Of a stretch of 64,000 nt of DNA, positions 19,376-29,330 are shown piece after piece. This DNA is from Devosia algicola. GTDB lineage: Bacteria > Pseudomonadota > Alphaproteobacteria > Rhizobiales > Devosiaceae. The first letter of the stretch is position 1. Each line of letters starts with the position of its first letter. Below the pieces are notes generated by a model. The model saw only the letters and a list, made by a program, of their open reading frames with translations. It did no database searches and was not told where the DNA came from. The stretch lies in assembly GCF_028816455.1 (NCBI RefSeq), contig NZ_CP118246.1, positions 1,860,001 through 1,924,000 of the forward strand, written 5' to 3'. The position numbers and the translations under genes were made by a program.

Positions 19376-20296
19376 CTATCGATCCTTGGGGTCAAGGGCG
19401 TCGCGCAACCCGTCGCCAATATAGGTGAGGCAAAGCAATAGCGTGACCAGTACCGTGGCAGGTGCCAACAACATCCAGGGCAACACTTCAGCCACCGGCG
19501 CGCCGAAGGAAATCAAGGTTCCAAGCGAAGTCTGGGGCTCCTGCACACCCAGCCCCAGATAGGAGAGGAAACTCTCGGCAATGATGATTTCGGGAATGGT
19601 CAGCGTCGCATAAATCACCACCGGTCCCGTCAGATTTGGAACGATGTGGCGGCTGATGATCGTCCACGGCTTGGCCCCGCCTGCCCGCGCGGCCTCGACA
19701 AATTCGCGCTCCTTGATCGACAAGGTCTGGCCACGGACAATGCGCGCCATGGTCAGCCATTCGATAGCCCCTATGCCCACAAAAAGCAGCACTGGATGGC
19801 GTCCGAACATCACCACCAGAATGATGACAAACAGAATGTACGGAAGTGCATACATGATATCGACGATACGCATCATCAGGGCGTCAACCCGGCCGCCGAG
19901 ATAACCCGCCACGGCGCCATAGATGATACCGATGACCACCGACACAATTGTTGCAACGCCCGCCACGATCAAGCTCATCTGCGTGCCTTGCAGCACGCGC
20001 GCCAACATATCGCGACCATTCTGGTCAGTACCAAAATAATGCGCCTTGGAAAAATCGGGCGGCTTGCGGATCGACGTCCAGTCGACTTCGGAATATCCCC
20101 ATGGCACGAAATAGGGTCCGATAAAGGCGGCCAGCAAAATGAACACAACGATGGCGATGGAGATGACCGCCGCCTTGTTCCGTGCCAGGCGCCGTATCGC
20201 ATCCTGGGTCAGCGAGCGCCCTTTGGGCGCTTCGAGCGTTTCCAGACGTTGCGCATATTCGGTGAGGACTTCGTCCTTGCCTGTGATCCCGGCCAT
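19376..20296 (-). CDS. oppC: Oligopeptide ABC importer permease OppC
   Basis: Inner-membrane permease, 306 residues, with six predicted helices and the binding-protein-dependent transport motif around EFVEAARAGGAKPWTIISRHI, the loop that contacts the ATPases. The long N-terminal segment before the first helix (AAVISIAIVVFILLAAF) is normal for OppC/DppC. Its ATG overlaps the oppB stop (TGATG) and its stop lies two bases before oppD. It pairs with OppB to form the pore. Confidence 0.93.
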   Translation of the reverse strand: MAGITGKDEVLTEYAQRLETLEAPKGRSLTQDAIRRLARNKAAVISIAIVVFILLAAFIGPYFVPWGYSEVDWTSIRKPPDFSKAHYFGTDQNGRDMLARVLQGTQMSLIVAGVATIVSVVIGIIYGAVAGYLGGRVDALMMRIVDIMYALPYILFVIILVVMFGRHPVLLFVGIGAIEWLTMARIVRGQTLSIKEREFVEAARAGGAKPWTIISRHIVPNLTGPVVIYATLTIPEIIIAESFLSYLGLGVQEPQTSLGTLISFGAPVAEVLPWMLLAPATVLVTLLLCLTYIGDGLRDALDPKDR

Positions 20297-21219
20297 CAGC
20301 GATACCTCACCTTGGGATCAAGCCAGGCATAGACCAGGTCAACAATCAGGTTTAGCGCCAGAATGATGAACATGTAGAGGATCGTGGTGCCAAGGACGAT
20401 GCCGTAGTCACGATTAAGCGCCGCAGTGACGAAATATTTGCCGATCCCGGGCAGTCCAAAAATCTGCTCGACCGCCAGCGACCCGGTCAACAGATAGCTG
20501 AGCCCGGGGCCGAGATAGGACACAACCGGCAAAAGTGCGGGCTTGATCGCGTGCCGCGCCAGCACCAGCCGCTGCCCCAGTCCCTTGGAGCGCGCGGTGC
20601 GCACGAAATTGGTGCCGAGCACTTCGATCATCGAGCCACGCATCAAACGGGAAATTCGCGCCGCGTGCGGCCATGCCAGCACCGTCACCGGCAATACTAG
20701 ATGCGGAATGGATCCGGCAACCCAACCGCCCGCTGGTAGCCAACCCAAATATACGCCAAACCACAATTGCAAAAGTGCGGCCATCAAAAAATTTGGCACG
20801 ACGACGCCGAGCATCACGGCCAGTACCAACACATAGTCCGGCCACTTATTCTGGTTCACCGCCGCGATCATGCCAGCAATGACACCGATCACCGTGGCAA
20901 TTACGAAGGCCGTCATTGCCACCGTCAGGGTAAAAGGAAACCCGATGCTGATAAGCTGGCTGACATTGAACCCGTCAATCACCATCGAGGGGCCGAGGTC
21001 GCCCTGCAACAGCCGCCAGATATAGATCAGATACTGCACAATTAGCGGTTGATCGAGATTATAGTGGGCCCGCAAATTGGCCAACACGGTCGGTGGCAGG
21101 GCCCGCTCACCATCGAAGGGGCCACCCGGCGCCAGTCGGAGCACGAAAAAGCAGACGGTTACGGCAATCAACGCAATCGGGATCGCCGACAGCACGCGCC
21201 GCAGGGCATAACCCAGCAT
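20296..21219 (-). CDS. oppB: Oligopeptide ABC importer permease OppB
   Basis: Permease of 307 residues starting MLGYALRRVLSAIPIAL, the usual OppB/DppB N-terminal helix, with the following RLAPGGPFDGER periplasmic stretch. The EAA-like loop NFVRTARSKGLGQRLVLARH lies near residue 215, and the closing VDLVYAWLDPKVRY is family-typical. It follows oppA after a strong stem-loop and is translationally coupled to oppC. Confidence 0.93.
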   Translation of the reverse strand: MLGYALRRVLSAIPIALIAVTVCFFVLRLAPGGPFDGERALPPTVLANLRAHYNLDQPLIVQYLIYIWRLLQGDLGPSMVIDGFNVSQLISIGFPFTLTVAMTAFVIATVIGVIAGMIAAVNQNKWPDYVLVLAVMLGVVVPNFLMAALLQLWFGVYLGWLPAGGWVAGSIPHLVLPVTVLAWPHAARISRLMRGSMIEVLGTNFVRTARSKGLGQRLVLARHAIKPALLPVVSYLGPGLSYLLTGSLAVEQIFGLPGIGKYFVTAALNRDYGIVLGTTILYMFIILALNLIVDLVYAWLDPKVRYR

Positions 21220-21278
21220 GATGCAAATACCTTATGTGATCCGGACGTCACAGCCTCGGCGCGCTCACCGGATATAGA

Positions 21279-21310
21279 TTGACCGTGGGGGCAGCGGCCC
21301 CCACGGTCAA
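21279..21310 (-). terminator. Strong stem-loop between oppA and oppB
   Basis: A perfect 14-bp inverted repeat, TTGACCGTGGGGGC and its complement, closes a four-base loop 15 bases after the oppA stop. There is no T-run on the minus strand, so it more likely stabilises the oppA mRNA end or attenuates than fully terminates. Confidence 0.7.
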
Positions 21311-21324
21311 ATCACCAATACGGC

Positions 21325-22939
21325 CTATTCAGACTTGGTCAGCCAGCGTGTGCGGTGCACATCCTTGGCATTGTCCTCAAACCCGGTCACCTTGGGCGAC
21401 ACGATGTTCTTTGAAACATACCAATAGATGGGGATCGCCGCGAACTGGTCCATGGCGAGGGCCTCAGCCTCATGCAACTCGCCGGCACGTTTGGTCAGGT
21501 CCTGTTCACTGGACGCGGCAGCAAGCAGCTTGTCGAACTCAGGGTTCGAATAGCGGCCATAATTGTTGCCCCAGTTCATGGTGTCGCCCTGCATGGTGCC
21601 TGTCTTGAGCAGGTCCAGCGTATTGGACGCATCGGAGTAGTCGAGCAGCCAGCCGGCGCGCCCTATCTGGAAGTCGCCCGCCCGCAGGGCATCGTAATGC
21701 ACGGCAGTTTCAGCGTTGAACAATTCAATTTTGACCCCAATGGGTTCCCACATGGCCGCAATAGCCACGGCGATCCGCTGATGGTTGTCATTGGTGTTGT
21801 AACGCAATTGCAGGGTCAGAGGATTGTCCGGCGTATAGCCCTCGGCTTCCATCAGCTTTTTGGCTTTGGCGACACGCTCGTCGTAGGGCATTTTCGCCCA
21901 ATCGGGCATATAAGCCGCGCCTTCATAGTTGGCGGTGCCTTCGGGCACCCAACCATAGGCAGGTAGTTCTCCGGTGCCCAGAATATCGGGCCCGATCACG
22001 TCACGCATGATCGAGATCGACAGGGCTTCCCGAACATTAGGATTATCGAGCGGGGGCTTTTCCTGGTTCAGCACATAATAATAGACCCCGAGGAATGGAT
22101 CCACATGAGCCTGTCCGGGCAAATTGTCCTGGATCCACTGATACTGGTCAGCAGGAAAATCAGTCAGGATATCGAACTCACCGGCCCGATAGCGATTGAG
22201 CGCAGCTGCCTGATCTTCGAGCACATGATAATAGACTTCGTCGATCTGGACGTTGGCAGCGTCGTAGTAATCATCATTTTTGACCGAGTGAACATACGAG
22301 CCCGGCAGCCATTCCGTGATCTTGTAAGGGCCGTTGGCAACGATGTGATCCATGTTGGTCCATGCATCCCCATACTCGTCCACCAGATGTTTTGGCACCG
22401 GATAGGCGGTATAGTGCGTCAGGGCCTGCAGGAAGAACGGTGTCGGCGCTTCGAGCGTGATTTCGACGGTCTTGTCGTCTAGCGCCTTGACCCCCAGGCT
22501 CGCTGAAATCTGTGATTTCGCCAGAATTGATCTTGGCGGCATTCTTGATCGGATATTGCAGATACGCGTATTCCGAAGCCGTTGCAGGATTCATCAGACG
22601 CTGGAACGCAAAAACAAAATCTTCTGCGGTCACTGGCTCGCCATCGGTCCATTTGATGCCATCGCGCAGGTGAAATGTGTAGACGGTGCCGTCGTCGGAA
22701 ATTTCCCAGCTTTCGGCCTGTCCCGGAATGGCATCGGCCTTGGCGTCTTCGGTTACCAGACCCTCGATATAATCACCGACAATTCGGTTTTCCCAGTCAC
22801 CCGATACCTTGTGAGGATCGAGCGAGCCCGGATCGGCACCATTGTGCATCTGCAATGTCACCGCCGAAGCGGCAGTGCTCATCATCAGCGCCATCACGCC
22901 TGCGGTCGCTACCGCGGTAAGGGTTTGAGCAAATTTCAT
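21325..22939 (-). CDS. oppA: Oligopeptide ABC importer substrate-binding protein OppA, one frame lesion
   Basis: Periplasmic binding protein of SBP family 5, 537 residues after repair. A signal peptide ends at TAASA; the family start LQMHNGADPGSLDPHKVSGD follows, and WTDGEPVTAEDFVFAFQR is the usual SBP_bac_5 signature region. AGGCTC at 22496-22501 breaks the frame; one base less gives SELGVKALDDKTVEITL, matching OppA proteins. A strong ribosome site AGGAGGTGGG precedes the ATG. It is the first gene of oppABCDF; the peptide specificity cannot be read from the sequence. Confidence 0.93.
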
Positions 22940-22974
22940 TAGTGTCCCACCTCCTGAAAAACTTATTCTTTTTA

Positions 22975-22998
22975 GTTTGCAGTCTTTGCGCTGCAAAC
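22975..22998. promoter_or_regulatory. Inverted repeat in the oppA leader
   Basis: GTTTGCAG and CTGCAAAC, 8 bp each, flank an 8-base spacer, 36 bases upstream of the oppA ATG. It could be an operator or an mRNA hairpin in front of the ribosome site. Confidence 0.4.
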
Positions 22999-23086
22999 GG
23001 TAAGCCTGATCGCCAGCAAATTCTTGATCTGGTGGCCAGGTTGGCTGGACGGTATCGTGCAAATCCGTCCACTGACAAGCAAAAGA

Positions 23087-23102
23087 TTGACCTAAACGTC
23101 AA
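23087..23102. promoter_or_regulatory. Palindromic site TTGAC-N6-GTCAA upstream of oppA
   Basis: TTGACCTAAACGTCAA is a nearly perfect inverted repeat about 150 bases upstream of oppA. It resembles the two sites in the fad promoter region at 29228 and 29315, sharing TTGAC and CGT-AA. A common regulator is possible but unproven. Confidence 0.4.
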
Positions 23103-23169
23103 TCCAACCACGGAATCTGTGCAAACGATAAGCGGGAACAGCTTGCCGGCGCGACCAACGACGGCGCAA

Positions 23170-23337
23170 TCAGCCGAATAAGTCCCAATACTGACCGGCG
23201 CTTAGCAGGCACCCCAACACTATCAGTGCCGTCCAGGCCAGCCAACTCGGCACCGTGCGCAACCTGAAGGGTGGTCGTTCCGGCTTTTTCTCAGGTTTTT
23301 TCTTGATCTGCCGAAATTTGATAACATTGTCGCTCAT
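23170..23337 (-). CDS. Small single-helix membrane protein at the end of the fad operon
   Basis: I do not recognise this 55-residue protein. It starts MSDNVIKFRQIKKKPEKKPE, a very basic N-terminal half of about 30 residues, followed by one hydrophobic helix (SWLAWTALIVLGCLLSAG) and a short tail YWDLFG. The charge distribution suggests the N-terminus stays in the cytoplasm. It begins nine bases after the thiolase stop on the same strand, so it is probably translated from the beta-oxidation operon transcript. No function is claimed. Confidence 0.6.
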   Translation of the reverse strand: MSDNVIKFRQIKKKPEKKPERPPFRLRTVPSWLAWTALIVLGCLLSAGQYWDLFG

Positions 23338-23346
23338 GCTTGGACC

Positions 23347-24627
23347 TTACGCCCGCTCGACGAGCGCCGCAACGCCCTGACCACCAGCGGTACACACGGA
23401 TATAAGTGCCCGCTTTTTGGCTTCCGTATTGAGCAATTTTGCCGTCAACCCCAAAATACGGGCACCCGTTGCCGCAAATGGATGGCCATAGGCCAGACTT
23501 GAACCTTTGATATTTATCTTGGCCGGGTCGATGGTACCCAACACCTCGTCACGTCCCAGCACATCCTTGCAATAGGATGGGTCATTCCAGGCCTTGAGTG
23601 TGCAAAGGACCTGCGCAGCAAAAGCTTCGTGAATTTCAAACAGGTCAATGTCCTCAAACCCGAGTCCCGCCCGCGCCAACATGTTCGATACTGCAATCGT
23701 TGGGGCCATAAGCAGCCCTTCTCCACCGGCAAAGTCATTAGCCGCGACTGCCCCCATGCTCAGATAGGCCAGAACCGGCAGTCCACGTTCACGCGCCCAC
23801 TCTTCGCTGGCCAGCAACACTGATGCGGCACCATCAGTAAGCGGCGTCGAGTTGGCGGCCGTCAACGTACCGTGACCAGAGGCCTTGTCGAAGGCAGGCT
23901 TCATCGTTGTCATCTTGTCCAGCGTCGTATCGGCACGCACATTGTTGTCGCGAACCAACCCAGCGCACGGCACCAGCAGATCATCGTGAAAGCCTTCATC
24001 ATAGGCCTTAGCGGCGTTCTGATGGCTTGCGAGAGCCAACTCGTCCTGCGCTTTACGGGATATACCCCATTCGCGCGCCATCAATTCAGCATGCTGGCCC
24101 ATCGATAGGCCAGTGCGCGGTTCATTAACCGATGGAGCAACCGGGGTCAGTTCGCCAAACGAAAATCCCTTGAACACCTTGAAACGCTCACCCAGGCTCC
24201 GGGCGCGCGACAGATTGATCATCCGATGCTGGAATTTGTTGCCAAACACCACCGGACTATCACTGACCGTATCGGAACCAACTGCTATCCCACACTCGAT
24301 TTCGCCGGTCGCAATCTTGGCACCCAAAGCCAGCGCAGCCTGGAGGCTCGTGCCACAGGCGATTTGCATGGTAGTACCGGGTGTGCGCGGCGACAGGCCA
24401 GCATCGAGCAGTGCTTCGCGTGCCAGATTGAAGTCGCGGCTATGGCCAATGACCGCACCGCCCATCACCTCGTCAATCTTGGCGCCTTTGAGATCAAATT
24501 TTTCGACCAGACCGCGCAGCGTCGTGGCCATAAGCGACAAATTGGTCTGTTCGACATAGGCCGTGTGCCCGCGCGCGAACGGGATACGGGTCGAGCCAAC
24601 GATGGCGATTGTTCTCAGCTCAGTCAT
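23347..24627 (-). CDS. Acetyl-CoA C-acyltransferase (thiolase, FadI/FadA type)
   Basis: Thiolase of 426 residues that cleaves 3-ketoacyl-CoA in the last step of beta-oxidation. The active-site cysteine lies in TTMQIACGTSLQAALALG, the histidine in FEIHEAFAAQVL, and the C-terminal cysteine in ALISVCTAGGQGVAALV. The longer N-terminal part of the open frame is not needed; MTELRTIAIVGSTRIPFARG is the proper start, one base after the fadJ stop. It works with FadJ (hydratase/dehydrogenase) and FadE encoded upstream in the same operon. Confidence 0.92.
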   Translation of the reverse strand: MTELRTIAIVGSTRIPFARGHTAYVEQTNLSLMATTLRGLVEKFDLKGAKIDEVMGGAVIGHSRDFNLAREALLDAGLSPRTPGTTMQIACGTSLQAALALGAKIATGEIECGIAVGSDTVSDSPVVFGNKFQHRMINLSRARSLGERFKVFKGFSFGELTPVAPSVNEPRTGLSMGQHAELMAREWGISRKAQDELALASHQNAAKAYDEGFHDDLLVPCAGLVRDNNVRADTTLDKMTTMKPAFDKASGHGTLTAANSTPLTDGAASVLLASEEWARERGLPVLAYLSMGAVAANDFAGGEGLLMAPTIAVSNMLARAGLGFEDIDLFEIHEAFAAQVLCTLKAWNDPSYCKDVLGRDEVLGTIDPAKINIKGSSLAYGHPFAATGARILGLTAKLLNTEAKKRALISVCTAGGQGVAALVERA

Positions 24628-24628
24628 C

Positions 24629-26594
24629 TTACGCCTTCCCGTCTTTGCGCGCCTGCAACGGACCACCCAGGAACGGCGCAAATCCGGTTCCCATGATCAC
24701 GCCGATATCGGCCAGATCGGCATTGGCAACCACACCTTCGCTGACCACAACCTCACTCATGTCGACCAATGGCTTGACCAACTCACGCCCGAGTTCGGCG
24801 AGGTTTTTGTGGTCGGGAACCGGTCCCTTCTGGGCCTTGCCGTCAGCCCACTTGTAAAAGCCTTCGCCCGACTTTCGGCCCAGTTTCTTGGCGGCCACCA
24901 GCTTGGCAAATTTCGACCCGTCCGGCACCTCATGGCCAAGCTCGGTCGCGACAGAAACCCCAACATCCAGCCCCACTGTATCCATCAATTCAATCGGCCC
25001 CATCGGCATACCGAACGCAACGGCAGCGGCGTCGAGCAATTCCTTGTTTTCCCCCGCTTCCACCCGTTGCACGGCGCCCAGCATGTAAGGCATCAACACC
25101 CGATTGACCAAAAACCCCGGCGCTGACTTGACCACAACCGGACTCTTGCCAATCGCCAGCGCAAATGCTGCGCCCTTGCCAATTTCCTCGTCACTGTTGA
25201 AGCTTGAACGGATAATTTCGACCAGCGGTAATTGTGCTACTGGGTTGAAAAAATGCAATCCGATCAACCGTGCCGGGTCGTTCAGCCCTTCTGCGATCCG
25301 CTCCAGTTCGATCGAGGAGGTATTGGTCGCAAGAATTGCGCCCCGCTTCAACTTGCCCTCAAGGCCAGCGAATATCTTGCGCTTGATTTCGAGATTTTCC
25401 ACCACCGCCTCGATAATCACATCGGCACGGCTAACGCCTTTGCCTTCGGGATCAGCTTCAAGCCGGGCAACAGCAGCATCGACTTCGAATTTTTTCTTGA
25501 GCCGTTTTCTGAACAGTTTCTTGCCACGATCAAGCGCTGGCTTGATCCGGTCCATGTCCAGATCCTGCAGCGTCACCGCCATGCCACGCAATGCGCACCA
25601 GGCGGCAATATCGCCCCCCATGACCCCGGCCCCGATCACATGGACTCGCGCGAACTTGACGCCCTTGGCACCTTGCTTTTTCAAGCCCTCAGACAAAAAG
25701 AATACACGCCGCAGATTGGATGCTGTGTCCGATCCCATTAGCGGCACAAAGGCGTCGATCTCGCCGCGGATCATCGCCTGCCAGTCGTCACCGTGCTTCT
25801 CAAACAGATCGATCAATGCATAAGGTGCCGGATAGTGTTCCTTGCGGGCCTTTTTGGCGACCTGTTCCTGCATTTTCGATACCGCGTAGCCCCTCAGCGG
25901 GCCCATACCCATGACGCGCTTGAACAGACCTGCGGGCTTGGATGCTGCGATGCTGCAACACAGCTTTCCGCGCCTCCCACCGCAACATGTCGCGATGGCG
26001 TACCAGCTTGTCGACCAACCCTAGGCCGCGCGCCGCACCCGCCCGCAGCAACCGCCCACTCAACATGATGCTCATCGCATCAACCGGCCCCGCCTGCCGA
26101 ATGGAGCGGCCGGTGCCGCCAAAACCCGGAAATATTCCTAGATTGACCTCGGGAAAGCCGATCCGCGTCTTGTCGTCATTGACCGCCACGCGATAATGGC
26201 AGGCGAGCGCCAATTCCAACCCGCCACCCAGCGCAAACCCATGAATCCCGGCAACCATCGGGATTTTTAGATTCTCAATCCGTTGAAACAGCGCATGAGT
26301 GCGTTTGAGCGCTTCAGGCAATACCGAAAAATCGGACATGGCATCGAATTCTGAAATATCCGCGCCAGCAATAAAACCGCTGTCTTTACCCGATAGCAGG
26401 ATGACCCCGACCAAGTCCTTACTGTTGGCCAAATCCTCAAAACGCGCCACCAGTGTCTCCAGCTCCATGATCGCTTCGCGACTGAGCGTGTTGACCGGCG
26501 AGTTGGGTGTATTGATCGTCAACCAGCCCAATCCTTCCACATCGGTATGGAAGTTCCAATTCTTGGTTTCGGTCAGTTGCGGTTGGGGGGCCAC
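24629..26594 (-). CDS. fadJ: Multifunctional enoyl-CoA hydratase / 3-hydroxyacyl-CoA dehydrogenase, one frame lesion
   Basis: Fusion enzyme of beta-oxidation, 654 residues after repair, starting at GTG. The N-terminal hydratase part has the oxyanion motifs GVILLSGKDSGFIAGADI and MVAGIHGFALGGGLELALACH. The C-terminal dehydrogenase has the NAD-binding fold VHVIGAGVMGGDIAAWCALRG and the motif GLHFFNPVAQLPLVEII. The frame is broken near 25941-25946, where the plus strand reads GATGCT. GAGCT there gives HRSSKPAGLFKRVMG and joins the halves. FadJ versus FadB naming is uncertain; operon context with fadE and thiolase is clear. Confidence 0.88.
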
Positions 26595-26603
26595 TGCTCT
26601 CTC

Positions 26604-29072
26604 CTATTCCGCTGCGCTTTTGGCACGGTGTTCCGACAAAACCCCGGGCGCAAAATCATCAACCTTCACCACTCGGTCGGTTGCTTCATCGGCGGCCCGC
26701 ATGATGCCAGCCTCATTGGCGTTCAATACACCCGCCGCCACTGCATCATCAATGGCATCGCGGTCCAGGCGCCGTTCAATCGTGCCCTTGCGCGCCGCCT
26801 TGACAAAGCGTGTCTCAATGTCTTCGGCCTCGGTCACTTTGGCAAAACCATCTTCTAGAACGCCGGTAATGTCATTTGGGTCCATCGATACATAGGCACC
26901 GGTTGTCATTCGGTCACGGAACGTACCGGGGCGCAGGATGGCGCGCACTAGCCGGTAATTGATCCGATCAGCACTTGGCTTGGCGTGCCGACCCAATGGA
27001 AAGCACAGAAACGCCATGAGATAGGCAGCAAACCGGTTGGGGAAATTGGCAAACACCTCACCGAAACTGGCTTCCATCTTGGCGATATGGTCCGCCATGA
27101 TCGCATCGACCACAGGCTTGTCTTCAGTCAGCGCGCCTTCCTCGTCAAAGCGCTTGAGCGTTGCCGACATCAAATAAAGGTCGCCCAGAAGATCAGCCAT
27201 GCGTCCGGAAATCTTCTGCTTGCGCTTGAGATCGCCGCCGAGAATGACCGTCGTCCAGTCCGCCACCAGCGCAAAGGCCTGGCTATATCGGTGCAACTGG
27301 CGATACCAATGGGCCATCTCCCCGTTGTTGGGAGTTGATGCAAAGGCCGCGCCCGAAATGCCATGCAGAAAGCTGGCGGCAATGTTGCGCAACATGAAAC
27401 TGGTATGCCCGGCGAACGCTTGGTCAAATTGTTCGATACCCTGGCGCCTGTCCGGGTTCTGAGCCGCCGATATTTCCGAATACAGAAACGGATGCGCCCG
27501 CAGTACGCCCTGCGCAAAGGTCATCAGCGTCCGCGTCAATATGTTGGCGCCCTCGACCGTGATCGCCACTGGCAGGGCCATATAGGCCCCAAACAGATAA
27601 TTGCTCGGTCCGTCCTGAATCGCCCGCCCACCGTGAATGTCAAATGCATCATCCATGCTCTCGCGCATTGCCTCGGTGGTACGATATTTCAGCAATGCCG
27701 AAATCACCGCGGGACGCTGCCCCTCGTCGACCATGGAGGCTGTCAGCCGTCGCGCCGACTCATAGGTATAGGCATTCTTGAGCATCCGGCCCAATGGCTC
27801 GGCCACACCCTCCATGATGCCGATCGGGATACCGAATTGTCGACGGATGCGGGCGTAAGCGGAGGTGACCCGCAACGACTGCTTGATCGAGATTGAGCCA
27901 ATCGCTGGCAATGAAATCGCCCGCCCGGTCGACAGACACTCCATCAACATGCGCCAGCCCTGACCAGCATAGTCAGTGCCCCCGATCAAGAACTCCATCG
28001 GGATGAACACATCTTCGCCCGTGGTTGGGCCATTCATGAAGGCCTGCCGCGAAGGGTAATGCCGACGACCTATTTCAACACCGGGATGATCATGTGGCAC
28101 TAGCGCCAGCGTAATGCCGATACGCTCGCCCTTTCCCAAAAGATTATCTGGATCATGCAGGATAAATGCCAGCCCCACCAGCGTGGCGATCGGTGCCAGC
28201 GTGATGTAGCGCTTGTCCCAGCTCAGCCGGACGCCCAGGGTTTCCTTGCCCTGATAGGTGCCCTTGATGACGGTACCAATATCGCGCATACCGCCTGCGT
28301 CGGAACCCGAATGAACCCCGGTAAGAGCAAAACATGGCACTTCAAGCCCCTTGGCCAGGCGTGCCAGATATTTGTCCTTTTGTGCGGTCGTGCCGTATTT
28401 TTCCAAAAGTTCGCCCGGCCCGAGCGAATTGGGGACCATAACGGTGATACCCGCAGCAACCGAACGACTTGAGATTTTGGACACAACCATCGATTGAGCC
28501 TGCGCCGAAAAGCCAAGACCGCCATATTCCTTGGCAATCAGCATGCCCAAAAAGCCGTTATCCTTGAGGAATTGCCAGACTTCGGGCGTAAGGTCGGCAA
28601 GATTGTTGCGCGTATCCCAATCATTGATCATGGCGCAAACCTGTTCGACCGGACCGTCGAGAAACGCCTGTTCCTCGGCGCTCAGCGTCAGCGGACGGAT
28701 CGAGGTCAATTTGGTCCAGTCCGGTCGGCCTGAAAACAATTCAGCGTCCCAGCCCACCGTTCCTGCGTCCAGCGCTTCCTGCTCGGTGCGGCTGACCTTG
28801 GGCAGGATTTTCTTGACCATGCCATAGGCCGGGCCGCTGACAACTGCCAGGCGCACCGGTTTGATCGCCAGCGCCAAAAGGATTATCCCCGGCAACAGCA
28901 CCAACACTAGACCGCCAAACCCGGTTGCGACACTGATGCCTTGGTCGGGGAAGCTGACCCGACTCAGCAAACCCAGAACTAGCGCCAGAAGCCCCCATTG
29001 CCACAATGGAGACTGACGCACCGCTAGTGTTGCGAAGGCTACCAATCCAAACAGAAACAGTGCCAAGCCCAT
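26604..29072 (-). CDS. fadE: Acyl-CoA dehydrogenase FadE
   Basis: FAD-dependent first enzyme of beta-oxidation, 822 residues, the long FadE type with an N-terminal membrane part. Two to three hydrophobic segments (MGLALFLFGLVAFATLAV, WQWGLLALVLGLL, FGGLVLVLLPGIILLALAI) precede the soluble domain. That domain has acyl-CoA dehydrogenase motifs such as KEYGGLGFSA, CFALTGVHSGSDAGG and DIHGGRAIQDGPSNY. The start at 29072 is preceded by GGAGG at six bases. It is the first gene of the minus-strand fad operon and faces fadD across a shared promoter region. Confidence 0.93.
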   Translation of the reverse strand: MGLALFLFGLVAFATLAVRQSPLWQWGLLALVLGLLSRVSFPDQGISVATGFGGLVLVLLPGIILLALAIKPVRLAVVSGPAYGMVKKILPKVSRTEQEALDAGTVGWDAELFSGRPDWTKLTSIRPLTLSAEEQAFLDGPVEQVCAMINDWDTRNNLADLTPEVWQFLKDNGFLGMLIAKEYGGLGFSAQAQSMVVSKISSRSVAAGITVMVPNSLGPGELLEKYGTTAQKDKYLARLAKGLEVPCFALTGVHSGSDAGGMRDIGTVIKGTYQGKETLGVRLSWDKRYITLAPIATLVGLAFILHDPDNLLGKGERIGITLALVPHDHPGVEIGRRHYPSRQAFMNGPTTGEDVFIPMEFLIGGTDYAGQGWRMLMECLSTGRAISLPAIGSISIKQSLRVTSAYARIRRQFGIPIGIMEGVAEPLGRMLKNAYTYESARRLTASMVDEGQRPAVISALLKYRTTEAMRESMDDAFDIHGGRAIQDGPSNYLFGAYMALPVAITVEGANILTRTLMTFAQGVLRAHPFLYSEISAAQNPDRRQGIEQFDQAFAGHTSFMLRNIAASFLHGISGAAFASTPNNGEMAHWYRQLHRYSQAFALVADWTTVILGGDLKRKQKISGRMADLLGDLYLMSATLKRFDEEGALTEDKPVVDAIMADHIAKMEASFGEVFANFPNRFAAYLMAFLCFPLGRHAKPSADRINYRLVRAILRPGTFRDRMTTGAYVSMDPNDITGVLEDGFAKVTEAEDIETRFVKAARKGTIERRLDRDAIDDAVAAGVLNANEAGIMRAADEATDRVVKVDDFAPGVLSEHRAKSAAE

Positions 29073-29227
29073 ATTCGCCTCCATTGACCACCCGCACCGC
29101 TCTGGCAGCCGCCGGAGGTCGGTCACTATTCACATCCACGACTAGGCCGCGTACCCGCGTCGATGCCAGCCATGGCTGCTACCAGACTAGCTGATGGCGC
29201 CTAATGATTTAAGCCAGTTTAGCCAGA

Positions 29228-29243
29228 TTTACGCATACGTCAA
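29228..29243. promoter_or_regulatory. Candidate MerR operator, fadE side
   Basis: TTTACGCATACGTCAA; its complement reads TTGACG-N4-CGTAAA, identical in its twelve outer bases to the site at 29315. The ACG-N4-CGT core is typical of MerR-family operators, and a merR gene lies at the end of the fadD operon. Confidence 0.55.
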
Positions 29244-29314
29244 CAAAATGCCTATTGCGGAACTACCGTGAAATTACTTTGGGTACGAACAGTTTCTGAT
29301 ATTTCGGCAACCAT

Positions 29315-29330
29315 TTGACGCTAACGTAAA
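29315..29330. promoter_or_regulatory. Candidate MerR operator, fadD side
   Basis: TTGACGCTAACGTAAA, same pattern as the site at 29228 in the opposite orientation, 67 bases before the fadD start. Confidence 0.55.

Noticed and set aside
25941..25956. Tandem 8-mer GATGCTGC in fadJ as a slippage-driven frameshift
   Set aside because: Slippage of an 8-mer would change length by eight bases; the frame needs only one base, and removing the T gives GAGCT as at the other lesions.
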